Assembly: GCF_001612725.1 (NCBI RefSeq)
Contig: NZ_BDAZ01000001.1
Location: 1-64,000 of the forward strand
From: Nocardia anaemiae NBRC 100462
GTDB lineage: Bacteria > Actinomycetota > Actinomycetes > Mycobacteriales > Mycobacteriaceae
DNA length: 64,000 nucleotides
Reading direction: 5' to 3'
Part shown: positions 42,237-51,646 of the stretch, piece after piece
Numbering within the stretch: the stretch's first letter is position 1
How the letters are laid out: each line of letters starts with the position of its first letter
The notes under the pieces: generated by a model
What the model was told of the DNA's origin: nothing
Database searches by the model: none
The model's input: the letters and a program-made list of their open reading frames with translations, nothing else
Made by a program: the position numbers and the translations under genes

Positions 42237-42887
42237 CTACAGCGGGACCGGATCACCATAGACCGCGACCGAGTCGTCGGCTTGAGTGGATTTCGCGGCG
42301 ATAATCGTGTACGAGCGGATACTTGCCGGCCCCACACAGCCGTCGATCTTCACATGGGCGTTGCGGGTGGTGATGAATGCCTTGGTGTCCTCTATCGGCT
42401 TTTCGCCGGTAGGGAGATCGGCAACCTTGCCTGGGGCCAGCGTGACCTGGAAGCTCGGCGAAATCGAGGCGGTCGGACCGATATTCGCGCCGACGGTGGG
42501 GGTCGGGATGCCGGGGTAGATGACGATGCCCGGGGTGAAGCCGACGTTCACCGAAGCGCCGAGGGTGATCGATGTCAGATCTATCGCACACCCGACGTGG
42601 TAGCCCGTCCGTAGCACCACACCTTGCAGTTTTGTGCCGTGCCCTGCGATCGAGCCGTATGCCTGGTTGGTTACGAAGACTTCACGAGTGGTGCCGATGC
42701 CGTTGAGCGGGGGGACAGTGTTGGCTTCCTCATTGTGGTGGCCGACCGCCAGCTGCCAGCCGTCCTCCATGGTTACCGAGCTTTCGTGGGGCGGCAGCAA
42801 TAGCCCCTCCGCCTGGGCATTGGTGGCACTGGCCAGCAGAGCGGCGCCTAAGGCTGCCATAGCTGGGACCAACTTCTTGGTAAGCAT
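42237..42887 (-). CDS. MspA-family porin (second copy)
   Basis: The protein has 216 residues with signal peptide (LVPAMAALGAALLASATNAQA) and a GGGGGG-rich ribosome site. Core features are GWQLAVGHHNEEAN, GTTREVFVTNQAYGS, TGYHVGCAIDLTS, CVGPASIRSYTIIAAK and the AVYGDP ending shared with the copy at 41547. The two differ widely in the middle, so the duplication is old or they were acquired separately. The 15-bp gap suggests a two-gene operon. Confidence 0.93.
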   Translation of the reverse strand: MLTKKLVPAMAALGAALLASATNAQAEGLLLPPHESSVTMEDGWQLAVGHHNEEANTVPPLNGIGTTREVFVTNQAYGSIAGHGTKLQGVVLRTGYHVGCAIDLTSITLGASVNVGFTPGIVIYPGIPTPTVGANIGPTASISPSFQVTLAPGKVADLPTGEKPIEDTKAFITTRNAHVKIDGCVGPASIRSYTIIAAKSTQADDSVAVYGDPVPL

Positions 42888-44024
42888 CAGGCTCCCCCCT
42901 TTTTTCGATCGAATGAGCCGAGTTGACCAAACTCTTTGGGCCGCTCAGCATTTGCGTCCGGAACGCTAAGCACTGCTGGCGGGCACCGCAATCCCCGATC
43001 GGGCCGTACATAGCGACCGTGCAGGTCAAACCCAGTGCAAATGACGTCCGGTCCGGACAACGAACCGTCGGGTCATGGACGAAAATGCATGCCGGACTGG
43101 GCGATCAGATGCTGCCTTCATAGACGTAGCTTTCGCAGGCGGAAACCTGCGTGCCGCAAGCAGGCGACGAGGAACGACTGCCTGAAACTGGCAGGCGTCG
43201 ATCTACCGTGGTAGAGAGAAGATACGAAGAACCCCTTTTCCGCCGCGTCCGACTTCTCGCAGCAGCACACGAGCGAATACACCGAGATCGAGGGATGCCG
43301 CAATATCGCCGGATCTGTTGGGTATTTCGTTGATGCGGGTTCGGTCTCACCCAGATGCAGCCAACCTAGCCCCTTTGAGTATCAAAGATTCTAGAGACAA
43401 TCGACCATCCAACCCAAGCAAGCAAGCAGAAAACCATCTGCGGAAAACCGCTCCGGAGCACTTGGAAATAGTGCATCCACCAGCCTGATTCGGCATGCGT
43501 GTTGTAAAGACCCACCTGGCTGAGATGTTTCCCGCCAGGACTACCATCGCAAATCTGTAGACAGCTATCTCAGTCCCGCCCCTGGCCTTTAACTGGGAGC
43601 CCGGAAACTCGGGTAGGACGCGACGCTCAGGGCGAGCATTCGGTAGCTGCGGATGGTCCGGAACCGGACACCGTTTCGGCCGCCGCATCGGCGATCATCG
43701 CGACATCCAGCCGCGCTGGAACAATACCCGGTCGCTGTGTGTATGCCCAATCGGAATCTGGCGGGGACGTCGGAGCCAGAATCATCGAACGGGGCCGGTC
43801 GGGCACGTGGGAGTGGTCAATTGTCGGCGGCCGGACTCAGCTAATTGTCTTGAATAGCGTGTGGTTCAACTAGCACCACTTGCGACGTATTGCACAGTCC
43901 CGGTCTCACCGCACAACCCATCTACGTCAAGTTGATGATGATTATCAAATCTGAGGCGGTGAGGGCCCTCGGTATATCAGGGAGCGAACCCATGGGGCAA
44001 TCGTGAGGTTGAGTAGGCAGTCGA
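42888..44024. other. Intergenic, no gene recognised
   Basis: This 1.1 kb of lower-GC DNA follows the porin operon start. Open frames here have no motif or coding bias that I can support. It probably holds the porin promoter near 42888-42960 and decayed DNA before the IS element. Confidence 0.5.
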
Positions 44025-44988
44025 CTAGGTTGTGTCTCCCAATAGCTTTGCGCGACTTGCCTCGCTGTGTGGGGTGAGTCGGGCACCATGTTCGCCGTGG
44101 CGACACTGAATGGTGATCGGTATCAGGTGCTGACGGACAGGCAGTGGGAGCTGCTGGAGTTGCTGCTACCGAAATCCGAAGGGCACGTGGGCCGTAACTT
44201 CACCAACAACCGCCTGGTGGTGGAAGGGATGCTGTATCGGCTGCGGACCAGCTTGCCGTGGCGGGACCTGCCCGAGCACTTCGGGCCCTGGCAGACGGTG
44301 TGGAAACGACACCGCCGCTATGCCGCGGACGGCACCTGGGACCGGGTGCTGACCGCGCTGCTGGCGCTGGCCGACACCACCGGCGATCTGGACTGGGTGG
44401 TGTCGATCGATTCGACGATCGTGCGGGCGCACCAGCACGCCGCTGGCGCGGCCGCCGACTCGGTGAGCGGGCTATGAACCGGCCGACCACGCCATCGGGC
44501 GCTCGCGCGGCGGGTTGACGACCAAAATTCATCTCGCCGTCGACGGAGCGGGTCACGGCCTGGCCGTGCTGCTCACACCTGGACAAACCCACGACTCACC
44601 GGTGCTGGCGCCGTCGCTCGACGCGGTCGCGGTGCCGCGCCTCGACGGCGGTCCACCGCGGCGCAATCCGGATGCGGTGATCGCCGACCGCGCCTATTCC
44701 GCGGCATCGAACCGAACTCTGTTGCGCCGCAAACGCATCCAGACCGTGATCCCGGAACGTCGCGATCAGGTCGCCAACCACAAACGCAAGGGCCGCGCGG
44801 GCGGCCGGGCACCGAGCTTCGATCCCCAGACCTACAAGCGGCGCAACGTCATCGAACGTGCCTTCAACAGGGCCAAACACTGGCGCGCGGTCGCCACCCG
44901 CTACGACAAGCTTGCCAGCACCTACCGTGCCGGATTCGTCCTGGCCCTCATCGTCGAATGGCTCAAATCATTGGGAGACACAACCTAG
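44025..44988 (+). mobile_element. IS5-family insertion sequence
   Basis: The element has perfect 18-bp terminal inverted repeats: CTAGGTTGTGTCTCCCAA at 44025-44042 and its complement at 44971-44988. Because the terminal CTAG is itself palindromic, those four bases could be a target duplication and not part of the repeat. It encodes a two-frame transposase. It appears complete and recently inserted, unlike the other IS remnants nearby. Confidence 0.92.
44091..44988 (+). CDS. IS5-family transposase, two overlapping frames
   Basis: The first frame (ATG 44091 or GTG 44067, to 44477) encodes the N-terminal DUF4096-like part: LTDRQWELLELLLP, GRNFTNNRLVVEGMLYRLRT, WRDLPEHFGPW. The second frame runs from 44467 to the stop at 44988, with the DDE-type core: EPADHAIGRSRGGLTTKIHLAVDG, VIADRAYSAA, RRNVIERAFNRAKHWRAVATRYDK. 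The frames overlap at 44467-44477, just before the first stop, so production of the full protein needs a frameshift there, as known for IS5-type elements. The catalytic residues appear intact. Confidence 0.9.
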
Positions 44989-45300
44989 GCCGATCATCTA
45001 CTCAACGCACGTGTTCCGCCGTCCGGTTGTCCATTCAGCTATGACAGACAAATGGCGGCGGATTCAGCAGTTCGCACGGAATCGACGGTTCGCTTGCATA
45101 GATAAGTTGTAAAAACAACACGGCCTCCCAGATATTGGGGTTGATAGGTTCCAGTCAGATAGTTCTGTACAACACCTTTACGATGCAACAGCAGTTCCGC
45201 TTTCGCAATAGAAACGTGGGCTACTACTGCAATAACCGCATGTCATCGACACAATACCGTTGTCCGGACCGGACACTGCATTCGATTTTGTGCAACGGAA
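44989..45300. other. Intergenic, no gene recognised
   Basis: AT-richer DNA between the IS5 element and the VOC gene. I see no gene, repeat or clear promoter. Confidence 0.5.
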
Positions 45301-45663
45301 TCATCTCGTGCACGTCATGACGCAGAACGGATGGCCCGCTGGATCGAGCAGGACCCTCGGCTGAGACCCGGGTTGCACCGACGCGGGCTTTGCTCCGATT
45401 TTAAGCGCGTGCATTTCGCATTCTTTGGGATCTACCCCTTCGGGGAGACCGAAGTAGACGATCGGCGTATTCGGCCATGACGGTGTCGTGTAGTTTTCGA
45501 CCCTCTGAGCAACAACTGTGAACCCAGAAGGAGTGCGAATCCCCGCACTGTCGTCGTTACTCCATAGCAGGCAGCCGCCTAGCAGCTCAAGGTAGAAACC
45601 GACCACGGTCGCAGGTTCGTCGCAGCCCAGGGAGATCCCCGCGGGCCGAGAGGATTCCGTCAT
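45301..45663 (-). CDS. VOC-superfamily (glyoxalase/bleomycin-resistance-like) protein
   Basis: The 120-residue protein starts at ATG 45663 with GGGGTGAGG upstream. It has a single VOC module: ISLGCDEPATVVGFYLELLGGCLLWSND, then VAQRVENYTTPSWPNTPIVYFGLP and a final RVLLDPAGHPFCVM. One paired betaalphabetabetabeta repeat is missing in the usual tandem form, but single-module members are common. It could bind or modify a small molecule; self-resistance cannot be concluded. It is preceded in frame by an HTH fragment, which may be a decayed regulator now fused to it. Confidence 0.72.
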   Translation of the reverse strand: MTESSRPAGISLGCDEPATVVGFYLELLGGCLLWSNDDSAGIRTPSGFTVVAQRVENYTTPSWPNTPIVYFGLPEGVDPKECEMHALKIGAKPASVQPGSQPRVLLDPAGHPFCVMTCTR

Positions 45664-46101
45664 CGCCTCACCCCGCTTCTGCCGTTCAGCCCCAGAATCG
45701 ACCAAATCCAACCGAGGCGAACATCGTCGAACGGCCTCAGCACGTCTACCCTCTCTTGGGCGCTGCGCTGCGCGCCATAGCAGCCGCCAGGCACGGAGGT
45801 CGAGTAATCGCGAAGCTACCGGGCCCCTGCGTCGTGCCCGTTCGCATAACACAAGAAGTACCGGCTTCAGTGCTTCAAAACGTGCCGGTACATTGCGTCC
45901 AGCCTTCCAGTCACTTATACGCTGCGCTGAAACCGAGATCGGAGTCTCGGGGCTGACACGTCCCCGCGCGGATGACGCGACCACACGCAGAGAGGGGCTC
46001 CCTGCCATTTCGTATAAGCTCGCAAATGACTGCGCAAACTCCTGACGTGCCGCCCCTGAACGTCCTACCTCGTGCGGACTCTCTACTTGTCTGGATGTCA
46101 T
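45664..46101 (-). pseudogene. Truncated HTH-regulator N-terminus
   Basis: This frame is continuous with the VOC gene. It reads QEFAQSFASLYEMAGSPSLR and SAQRISDWKAGRNVPARFEALKPVL, the N-terminal HTH of a large family of actinobacterial signal proteins. The rest of such a protein is missing, and the region after residue 110 is low-complexity and Arg-rich. I read it as a fragment, not as part of the VOC protein. Confidence 0.6.
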
Positions 46102-46479
46102 GTTACCCCCGGTGTCTCTTCATGTACTCGTTGGCCGCCGGACTTGTTTGGCCGGTCGACCTCCTTCTGTGTACTTGGACGTCCCAAGTACCTCTTCGGT
46201 TCCATCGAGAGGGACTGTCCAGTGGTGAGCGGCTCTGTCCGACACTTTCGACTGTGTCCCACACACTTTCGGTGGCGATGCCTCCGTGACGGCAGGATGT
46301 TGCCATGTTCGAGTGAATACGCCTGCCGCAGTGGCGTTTTTCACGTTGCTGCCACTGATGGTGAAGGGCGTGGTCGACGATGGTGAGCAAGTCGCGGTTC
46401 GGGCCCGGACGTCCGTGGCCCAGCCAAATGCCCAGGGTGGGGACCGAGTCCGCGAGGTGCACGGGACCACCTGCGGACG

Positions 46480-46880
46480 GTGGAGGGCGTGCCGCTGGCT
46501 GGACGACCTGTCGACCGGCCACGTCCGATCAGTCGCGGCAGTCCACGATTCGGGTGCTGTTGCGCATTCCGCTGCCGTCGCGGCCGATTCCGAGCGGTTG
46601 GGGTCAATGATTTGGCGCTGCACCGTCGCCACCGGTATTCAACGGTCGTTCGCTATGCCGAGACCCACGACCGCATAGGCGTCCTGTCCGACCGCAAGGC
46701 CGACACAACCGGGGACACCCCGGCGTCGAGATCGTCAGCCGCGATGGGTCCACCACCTATGCCGAGGCGGCACAGGTCAGTGCGGCAGTCGCTGCCTGCG
46801 ACGATCCAAGCGTCGAATCGGTTGCATCTGTGCCACGGGCTGGCTCAGACGGCGAAGAAGTTGAATGTCGCAGCCTGCCT
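46480..46880 (+). pseudogene. ISL3-family transposase remnant
   Basis: One frame reads VNDLALHRRHRYSTVV then ETHDRIGVLSDRKADT. A second frame continues PGVEIVSRDGSTTYAEAAQ, and the first resumes SNRLHLCHGLAQTAKK. These are ordered pieces of an ISL3-type DDE transposase, broken by frameshifts. No inverted repeats were found. Confidence 0.75.
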
Positions 46881-47129
46881 ATCGGTTCCGTTGGAAAGCA
46901 ATAAGTTTCAGTTCACAGCCGACGAATGTGGAAGGCAACTCGTGGGCCGTTGGACCGCATGCGCCGCGGCTCCAGCAGTGCTAGGGCGGCCGCACCTAGT
47001 CACCTGCGCACACGACGCAGGCCCTCAGTGCTCCCCGACCGCAACACACCACCGCGCACAGCACCATCGCGGATCCGGCCGGATGGCGCATGCAGGCCGG
47101 ATGTGGTCAACGATCGTCCGCCGAACACG

Positions 47130-47511
47130 AACCCTCGTACTGCCCGAGCCGTCGTTCCCACAGGACGAGGTCGGATATCTGCACAGTGTTCCGGAAGATC
47201 GGCTGCTGCATCTAGCCAGGTAGGTGGATCGAATGGCTGGGATCAGGAGTGGTCGCCTCAACAGATTGCCCGTCGGCTGCGCCACCGGCATCCCAGACGA
47301 GCCCGAGATGACCATCAGTCATGAGACGATCTACCGGTCGATCTACACCAGCCGGCGGAAACTGATCTCGAAACCGATGTGCAAGAAGCTGCAGACCGGT
47401 CAACCGATACGAAAACACAAGCGGCACAGCGCGAAAGGGCAATGGCGCTTGCAGATCATCGCCGCACGCTCAATCGGCGACCGGCCCGCCGACGCTTTGC
47501 TGGTTCGCTAG
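47130..47511 (+). pseudogene. IS30-family transposase remnant
   Basis: One frame reads WDQEWSPQQIARRLRHRHP. After a frameshift near 47300 the next frame reads DEPEMTISHETIYRSIYTSRR and IRKHKRHSAKGQ, the consecutive HTH and linker segments of IS30 transposases. The DDE catalytic domain is missing beyond 47511, where the integrase gene begins. Confidence 0.8.
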
Positions 47512-47531
47512 ACCCGCAACACCAGAGTCGA

Positions 47532-49142
47532 CTACGCAGCCACCACTGGGTCTTGCTTCTGCAGCTCTTCAGCGCGCAGGCGCAGCAGTCCGTTCAGCAT
47601 CGCAACCGGTGAGGTTGGGCAGATTTCCAGCCGCCAGTCCAGTGCGTCGTGCCACTCCTGAGTCAAGTCGGCCATCAATTTCTTGACCATCGCGTCGGTG
47701 ACCTGGGTGTAGCGGTCCTGCATTGACGAGTCTTGGTGGCCGATCCTTTCGTTGATCAACTTCTGCGGCGTTCCCAACTCCTCCAGCAGGGTTCGGTGAG
47801 AATGCCGATTCCCGTGCGGTGTCATGCCTTTCGCGATCGGCAGCCAACATGAATCAGCACGACCATGGGCGTTGCGACCCCGAACCGGAATCCCGGGGAA
47901 GGCTGTCGCACTTACCGGGACGGCACGGGCCGGTGACGCCTTTCCTCTCTGTGGATACCAGCCTGACACTGCAGGCGTGTACAACCAGGCGTAGAAGCCC
48001 GACCTTCGCCAATGCGTAGCCTCTTCGCCAACTACGGGCTCGGTGTAACCCAGCTCGTTGGCGGCCCGCAGGACCCGGTGGCGAGTCAGCTGAGAAACGT
48101 TGCTGCACCCGCGCAGCACCAGCGACACCGCATTAACAGTCACCTCAGCATGCTCAGCAATCATCTTCTGTGTAATCCCGCTGGAGCTGCCCCGGCTGCG
48201 GCGCTTCGCCTGCCCTCGGAACACATAGATGTTCCCGTGGCACTCGCAGGGCTGTGGATTCGATTGCGCGATGAACGAATCGAGCATGCGCCACAGGAAC
48301 TCTGGCAGGTCGATTTCACGTTGTGACCCGTTCTTCGGTTCGCACTTGACGTGCTTGCCCGCGACCTCGGCCAGCTGCCATTCCACGCGCAACCGATGCT
48401 TGGTCACATATTGAGTTTCCAGACCGACCAGCTCGCCCATCCGCATGCCGGTGAAGAACTTCAGGATCATCGCAACGAATTCGTCATCGCGGCCTGACAG
48501 CAGCGCCATCCGTTCGGCGATCAATAGCGCGCCGCGTGTGTTGGTAATCACCTTCTGCGGGGGACGCCGCGACTTGCGGCCGGTGCGACGCCCCCGATTG
48601 CGTCTACGTCGTGCCGGATTGACGGGGATCTTCTTGGCCTCGACGGCGTCCTCCAGAATCACATGCAGGACAGCACGATAGGTGTTGATGCTGTCGGTGC
48701 TGTACCCCGCTGCACGCAGAGCCCTTTCCCAATCAGCGACCGCCCTGCGAGTGATATCCAGCAGCGGCATCGGTCCGAACGTCGGCAGCAGATGGCACTG
48801 GATATGGCTCTCATAGTTTTGAACCGTGTTGTCGGCGAGATCCTGATCATCCAGCCACTCTTCGACATAGTCCTGGAACGACTGCTGGCCGGGATCGACA
48901 CTCCAATCGAGCACCTGGGCGACCCCATAAGGCTCACTGCGGCCATTGACAGCCCCCGCAGCGACGGCGGGCCGTGTGCTCAGAACCCGATAGACAATCT
49001 CCTCTTCCTTGCAAGCGGTTTCGGCCAGTTCCTTGGTCGTGTACCGCCGAGGCTTGCCATTCTCGTCCCGGATCGTCTGATACTTCCCCGGGCTGGTCTT
49101 GAATCTGGCTTCGAAGTACAGGCCGCGATTGATTGCGGGCAT
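47532..49142 (-). CDS. Island integrase: tyrosine recombinase with internal LacI-type HTH
   Basis: The protein has 536 residues. It has an N-terminal arm-binding region, a core-binding SAM-like domain (about 88-170, SFQDYVEEWLDDQDLADNTVQNYESHIQ), then a catalytic domain with R234 (FFTGMRMGELVG), K270, H443 and R446 (PHGNRHSHRTLL), H469 (ERIGHQDSS) and nucleophile Y478. Between the two halves of the catalytic domain, residues 323-367 form a LacI-family helix-turn-helix (TQKMIAEHAEVTVNAVSLVLRGC and VLRAANELGYTEPV). The extra domain may help choose the tRNA-Thr site, act as directionality control, or regulate the gene. It sits about 0.6 kb from attR, as expected for the recombinase that moved this island. 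Confidence 0.92.
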   Translation of the reverse strand: MPAINRGLYFEARFKTSPGKYQTIRDENGKPRRYTTKELAETACKEEEIVYRVLSTRPAVAAGAVNGRSEPYGVAQVLDWSVDPGQQSFQDYVEEWLDDQDLADNTVQNYESHIQCHLLPTFGPMPLLDITRRAVADWERALRAAGYSTDSINTYRAVLHVILEDAVEAKKIPVNPARRRRNRGRRTGRKSRRPPQKVITNTRGALLIAERMALLSGRDDEFVAMILKFFTGMRMGELVGLETQYVTKHRLRVEWQLAEVAGKHVKCEPKNGSQREIDLPEFLWRMLDSFIAQSNPQPCECHGNIYVFRGQAKRRSRGSSSGITQKMIAEHAEVTVNAVSLVLRGCSNVSQLTRHRVLRAANELGYTEPVVGEEATHWRRSGFYAWLYTPAVSGWYPQRGKASPARAVPVSATAFPGIPVRGRNAHGRADSCWLPIAKGMTPHGNRHSHRTLLEELGTPQKLINERIGHQDSSMQDRYTQVTDAMVKKLMADLTQEWHDALDWRLEICPTSPVAMLNGLLRLRAEELQKQDPVVAA

Positions 49143-49718
49143 TCGGTAAGCACTCCTGGCGTCATGCGCGTGTGTACGCGGCGGAGGGACGACGACAACC
49201 GCATGCAGACATAGGGCAGTGATTGTCAGGATTCGCGCCGATCAAGTCCCTCGACGCCGCTGCGATGGATACACCGACAGCTCAGATAGCCACGCCAGGC
49301 TATCTGCGGATCGACTGTCGCGCAATAGCCTTCGTGCCGCAGCGGCTCACACCAACCGACGCACGCGCGACACGGTGCGCGACACGCCGTGAATATCAAC
49401 AAATTTCCATCCAGCGCCGGACCACCATCGCTGACCGGTAACCAGCGAACCCGAAGCTAGGCGATCGGCTCCCGAAAGTCGGCAGAATCTCGGTAAAAAT
49501 TACCCTGCCGAACCAAGCCGAATCGGAGCGAAACACACCGAACCCGACTGAGACACAGCAGCGATCGTGAACACACTGCGCACGCCCGTCCCACGGCAGA
49601 TCAAACATGTCTTCGCTGGTTGAACGCACCCAACGCACGTCGCACCAGCAATCCAACGTCGAAGAAAGAGCTTGGATTCGAAACCGAAAAGGAAACAACG
49701 AGTTCGGCATTGGCGTAC
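49143..49718. other. Integrase-to-attR region, probable attP arm DNA
   Basis: No gene is recognised here. It contains repeated short AACAC and CGCAC-type words but I found no exact arm-site set by eye. It is where the integrase promoter and arm-type binding sites would lie. Confidence 0.45.
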
Positions 49719-49789
49719 TTACGAGTGAAGCGCTCTACCGACTGAGCTAAGGCGGCGTGCCTTTCGGCCACGCGAGTCTATCGTCTCGG
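49719..49789. repeat. attR: right 71-bp direct repeat
   Basis: Perfect copy of 268-338. It contains only the 5' half of tRNA-Thr plus its upstream DNA, so no functional tRNA remains on this side. Immediately beyond it lies the chromosomal holB gene. Confidence 0.95.
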
Positions 49790-49819
49790 CGGTCTGATCG
49801 CGAAAACGGGTGGTAGCGG

Positions 49820-51025
49820 TCACGCGGATTGGGCGGAGATGAGGGTGGCGACCATGGCGGCGAGGGCGAAGCGGGGTTTGACGTTGAGGTCGAGGGCCTC
49901 GCGGCAGGCGAGGACGGCTTCGATGGAGCGCAGCAGGCCCTCGGGGCGGACGCGGTCGGCGAGGTCGTGGATCTGGTCGGACAAATCGGGGTGGGTGAGG
50001 GTGACGCCGGAACCATTGCGGGCGGCGCCGAAGCGGACGGCGAGCGCGTCGCGGTAGACGCCCGCGACGTCGATGAGTGCGCGGTCGAGGGCATCGCGTC
50101 CGGTGCGGGTGGCGCGGGATTTCTGCCTGCGCTCCAAGTCCTTGAGCACACCGGCCGAGCCCCGGGTCGCGCTGGCGGCGCCTTTGCCGGTGCCGCCCGC
50201 GCCGAGTGCGGTCGCCAGCTCTTCGCGCTCGCGTTCGTCACGCGCCGCACTCATCTGCTTGGCCTCGTCGTCGGCGGACTTCACCAATTCATCTGCGGCC
50301 GCATAGGCGGCACCGGGCCGCGAAACCGCACCAACCAACGCCAGCGCCCGCTGCCGACGAGCACGCGCCTGCTCATCGGTGGCCAACCGCCGAGCCCGCC
50401 CGACGTGACCGCCGCTCACCGACGCCGCCCAGGCGGCGGTCTTCTCGTCGAGCTTGTCGCGCTCCCGCAGCACCTGCGCGATGGCGGGCACCGAGGGCGT
50501 CACCAGATGCACATGCCGACAGCGCGACCGCAGTGTCACGGAGATGTCCTCCGGGTCCACCGACGGCGCGCACAGCAGGAATACCGTCCGATCCGGCGGC
50601 TCCTCGACCACCTTCAACAGCACATTGCCCGCCGCCTCGGTCAAACGGTCAGCATCCTCGATCAACACCACCTGCCAGCGACCGGTGCTGGGCCGCCGCG
50701 AGGCGATCTGCACGATCTCGCGCATCTCCTTGGTGCTGATGCTCAGCCCCTCCGGAATCACCCGCCGCACATCGCCGTGCGTTCCGGCCATCGTGGTGGT
50801 GCACGCATGGCACCGACCGCAGCCGACCGTACCCTCGTCCGTGCACTGCAGCGCGGCCGCAAAGCACAGCGCCGCAACGGATCTCCCCGATCCCGGCGGC
50901 CCGGTGAACAGCCACGAATGGGTCATCGCACCATTGCCGGTCCCCCCGCGCGCGGCGACCGCGGCCGCCCGCAATTCGGACTCGACCGCATCCTGCCCAA
51001 CCAGCCGATCGAAGACACCCGCCAC
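49820..51025 (-). CDS. holB: DNA polymerase III subunit delta'
   Basis: The protein has 401 residues from GTG 51025; GTGs at 51034 and 51049 are alternatives. It starts VAGVFDRLVGQDAVESEL and has the AAA+ P-loop-like GPPGSGRSVAALCF, a four-cysteine zinc module (CTDEGTVGCGRCHAC), VLIEDADRLTEAAGNVLLKVVEEPP and the SRC sensor in LRSRCRHVHL. As in other delta' subunits the P-loop is modified (GSGRS), with no ATPase role. It is part of the clamp-loader complex. It marks the first chromosomal gene right of the island. Confidence 0.95.
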   Translation of the reverse strand: MAGVFDRLVGQDAVESELRAAAVAARGGTGNGAMTHSWLFTGPPGSGRSVAALCFAAALQCTDEGTVGCGRCHACTTTMAGTHGDVRRVIPEGLSISTKEMREIVQIASRRPSTGRWQVVLIEDADRLTEAAGNVLLKVVEEPPDRTVFLLCAPSVDPEDISVTLRSRCRHVHLVTPSVPAIAQVLRERDKLDEKTAAWAASVSGGHVGRARRLATDEQARARRQRALALVGAVSRPGAAYAAADELVKSADDEAKQMSAARDEREREELATALGAGGTGKGAASATRGSAGVLKDLERRQKSRATRTGRDALDRALIDVAGVYRDALAVRFGAARNGSGVTLTHPDLSDQIHDLADRVRPEGLLRSIEAVLACREALDLNVKPRFALAAMVATLISAQSA

Positions 51026-51076
51026 GTCGTACACCCTAACCGCCCCCACCGACAGTCCCGGCCGGACGGATCCGAA

Positions 51077-51580
51077 TCAGACTCGCTGGTAGGTGGTATT
51101 GGCGCCGTCGAGCGCCTCGCGAATGATGTCGCCGTGCCCACTATGGTGGGCAATCTCGCGTAGAACGTGCAGCAGCGTGAACCGCACGGTCCACCACACG
51201 CGGTCGGGCGTCCACGGTGTCGTCGGTGTCGGGATGGACGTGCTCAGATCCGGATCGCTGCGAATCAGCTTCGCGGTCGCCTCCGCCACTTCGTCCCAGG
51301 TGGCCAGCAGACCCGCAACCGTGTCCTCGGGCGCCATCACATACTCGCCCTCGAATTCGGCCATTTCCTGCTTCGCCGTCTCATCGCGCTCGACGATGAC
51401 CTTGGTCCAGTGCCGCTCACAGTTGACGACATGGTGCAGCAGTCCACCCAGAGTCAACTCGCTGACGGTGGTGCGCCGCCGCGCCTGCTCCTCGTCGATA
51501 CCCCGCAGGGTGATTCGGAACAGCTCGCGCTGACTGTCGAGTGCGAGGATGAGATCTTCGCGCTCCTGATCCATCGCCAT
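51077..51580 (-). CDS. DinB/DUF664-family protein
   Basis: The protein has 167 residues of the four-helix DinB/mycothiol-dependent-transferase fold, with metal-binding histidines in GLLHHVVNCERHW and EIAHHSGHGDIIREAL. Members act as thiol-dependent metalloenzymes or have unknown function. It is a standalone gene between holB and topA. Confidence 0.88.
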   Translation of the reverse strand: MAMDQEREDLILALDSQRELFRITLRGIDEEQARRRTTVSELTLGGLLHHVVNCERHWTKVIVERDETAKQEMAEFEGEYVMAPEDTVAGLLATWDEVAEATAKLIRSDPDLSTSIPTPTTPWTPDRVWWTVRFTLLHVLREIAHHSGHGDIIREALDGANTTYQRV

Positions 51581-51646
51581 GGCGGTCCCCTTCCCGATCG
51601 AGCTTCGATACCGTGGCGAGGCTACGGCAACGCACCGACGAAACCG

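Larger units (their letters stand above)
268..49789. mobile_element. Integrated genomic island, about 49.45 kb, at tRNA-Thr
   Basis: The island is delimited by 71-bp perfect direct repeats (268-338 and 49719-49789). A tyrosine recombinase gene lies about 0.6 kb inside the right repeat. It carries the thymidylate-synthase/ImmA/papain cassette, the nucleoside biosynthetic cluster, two MspA porins and several IS remnants. I see no conjugation genes, no relaxase and no intact replication gene, so it looks like an excisable but not self-transmissible island. A truncated helicase gene at the left end may be a relic of mobility functions. Excision by recombination of the repeats would leave one intact tRNA-Thr next to holB, which matches the uninterrupted layout expected on the chromosome. 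Confidence 0.93.

Noticed and set aside
45301..46101. A single 266-residue HTH-VOC fusion regulator
   Set aside because: A good ribosome site precedes the VOC ATG at 45663 and the HTH part lacks the rest of its normal protein; separate fragment and gene are more likely.
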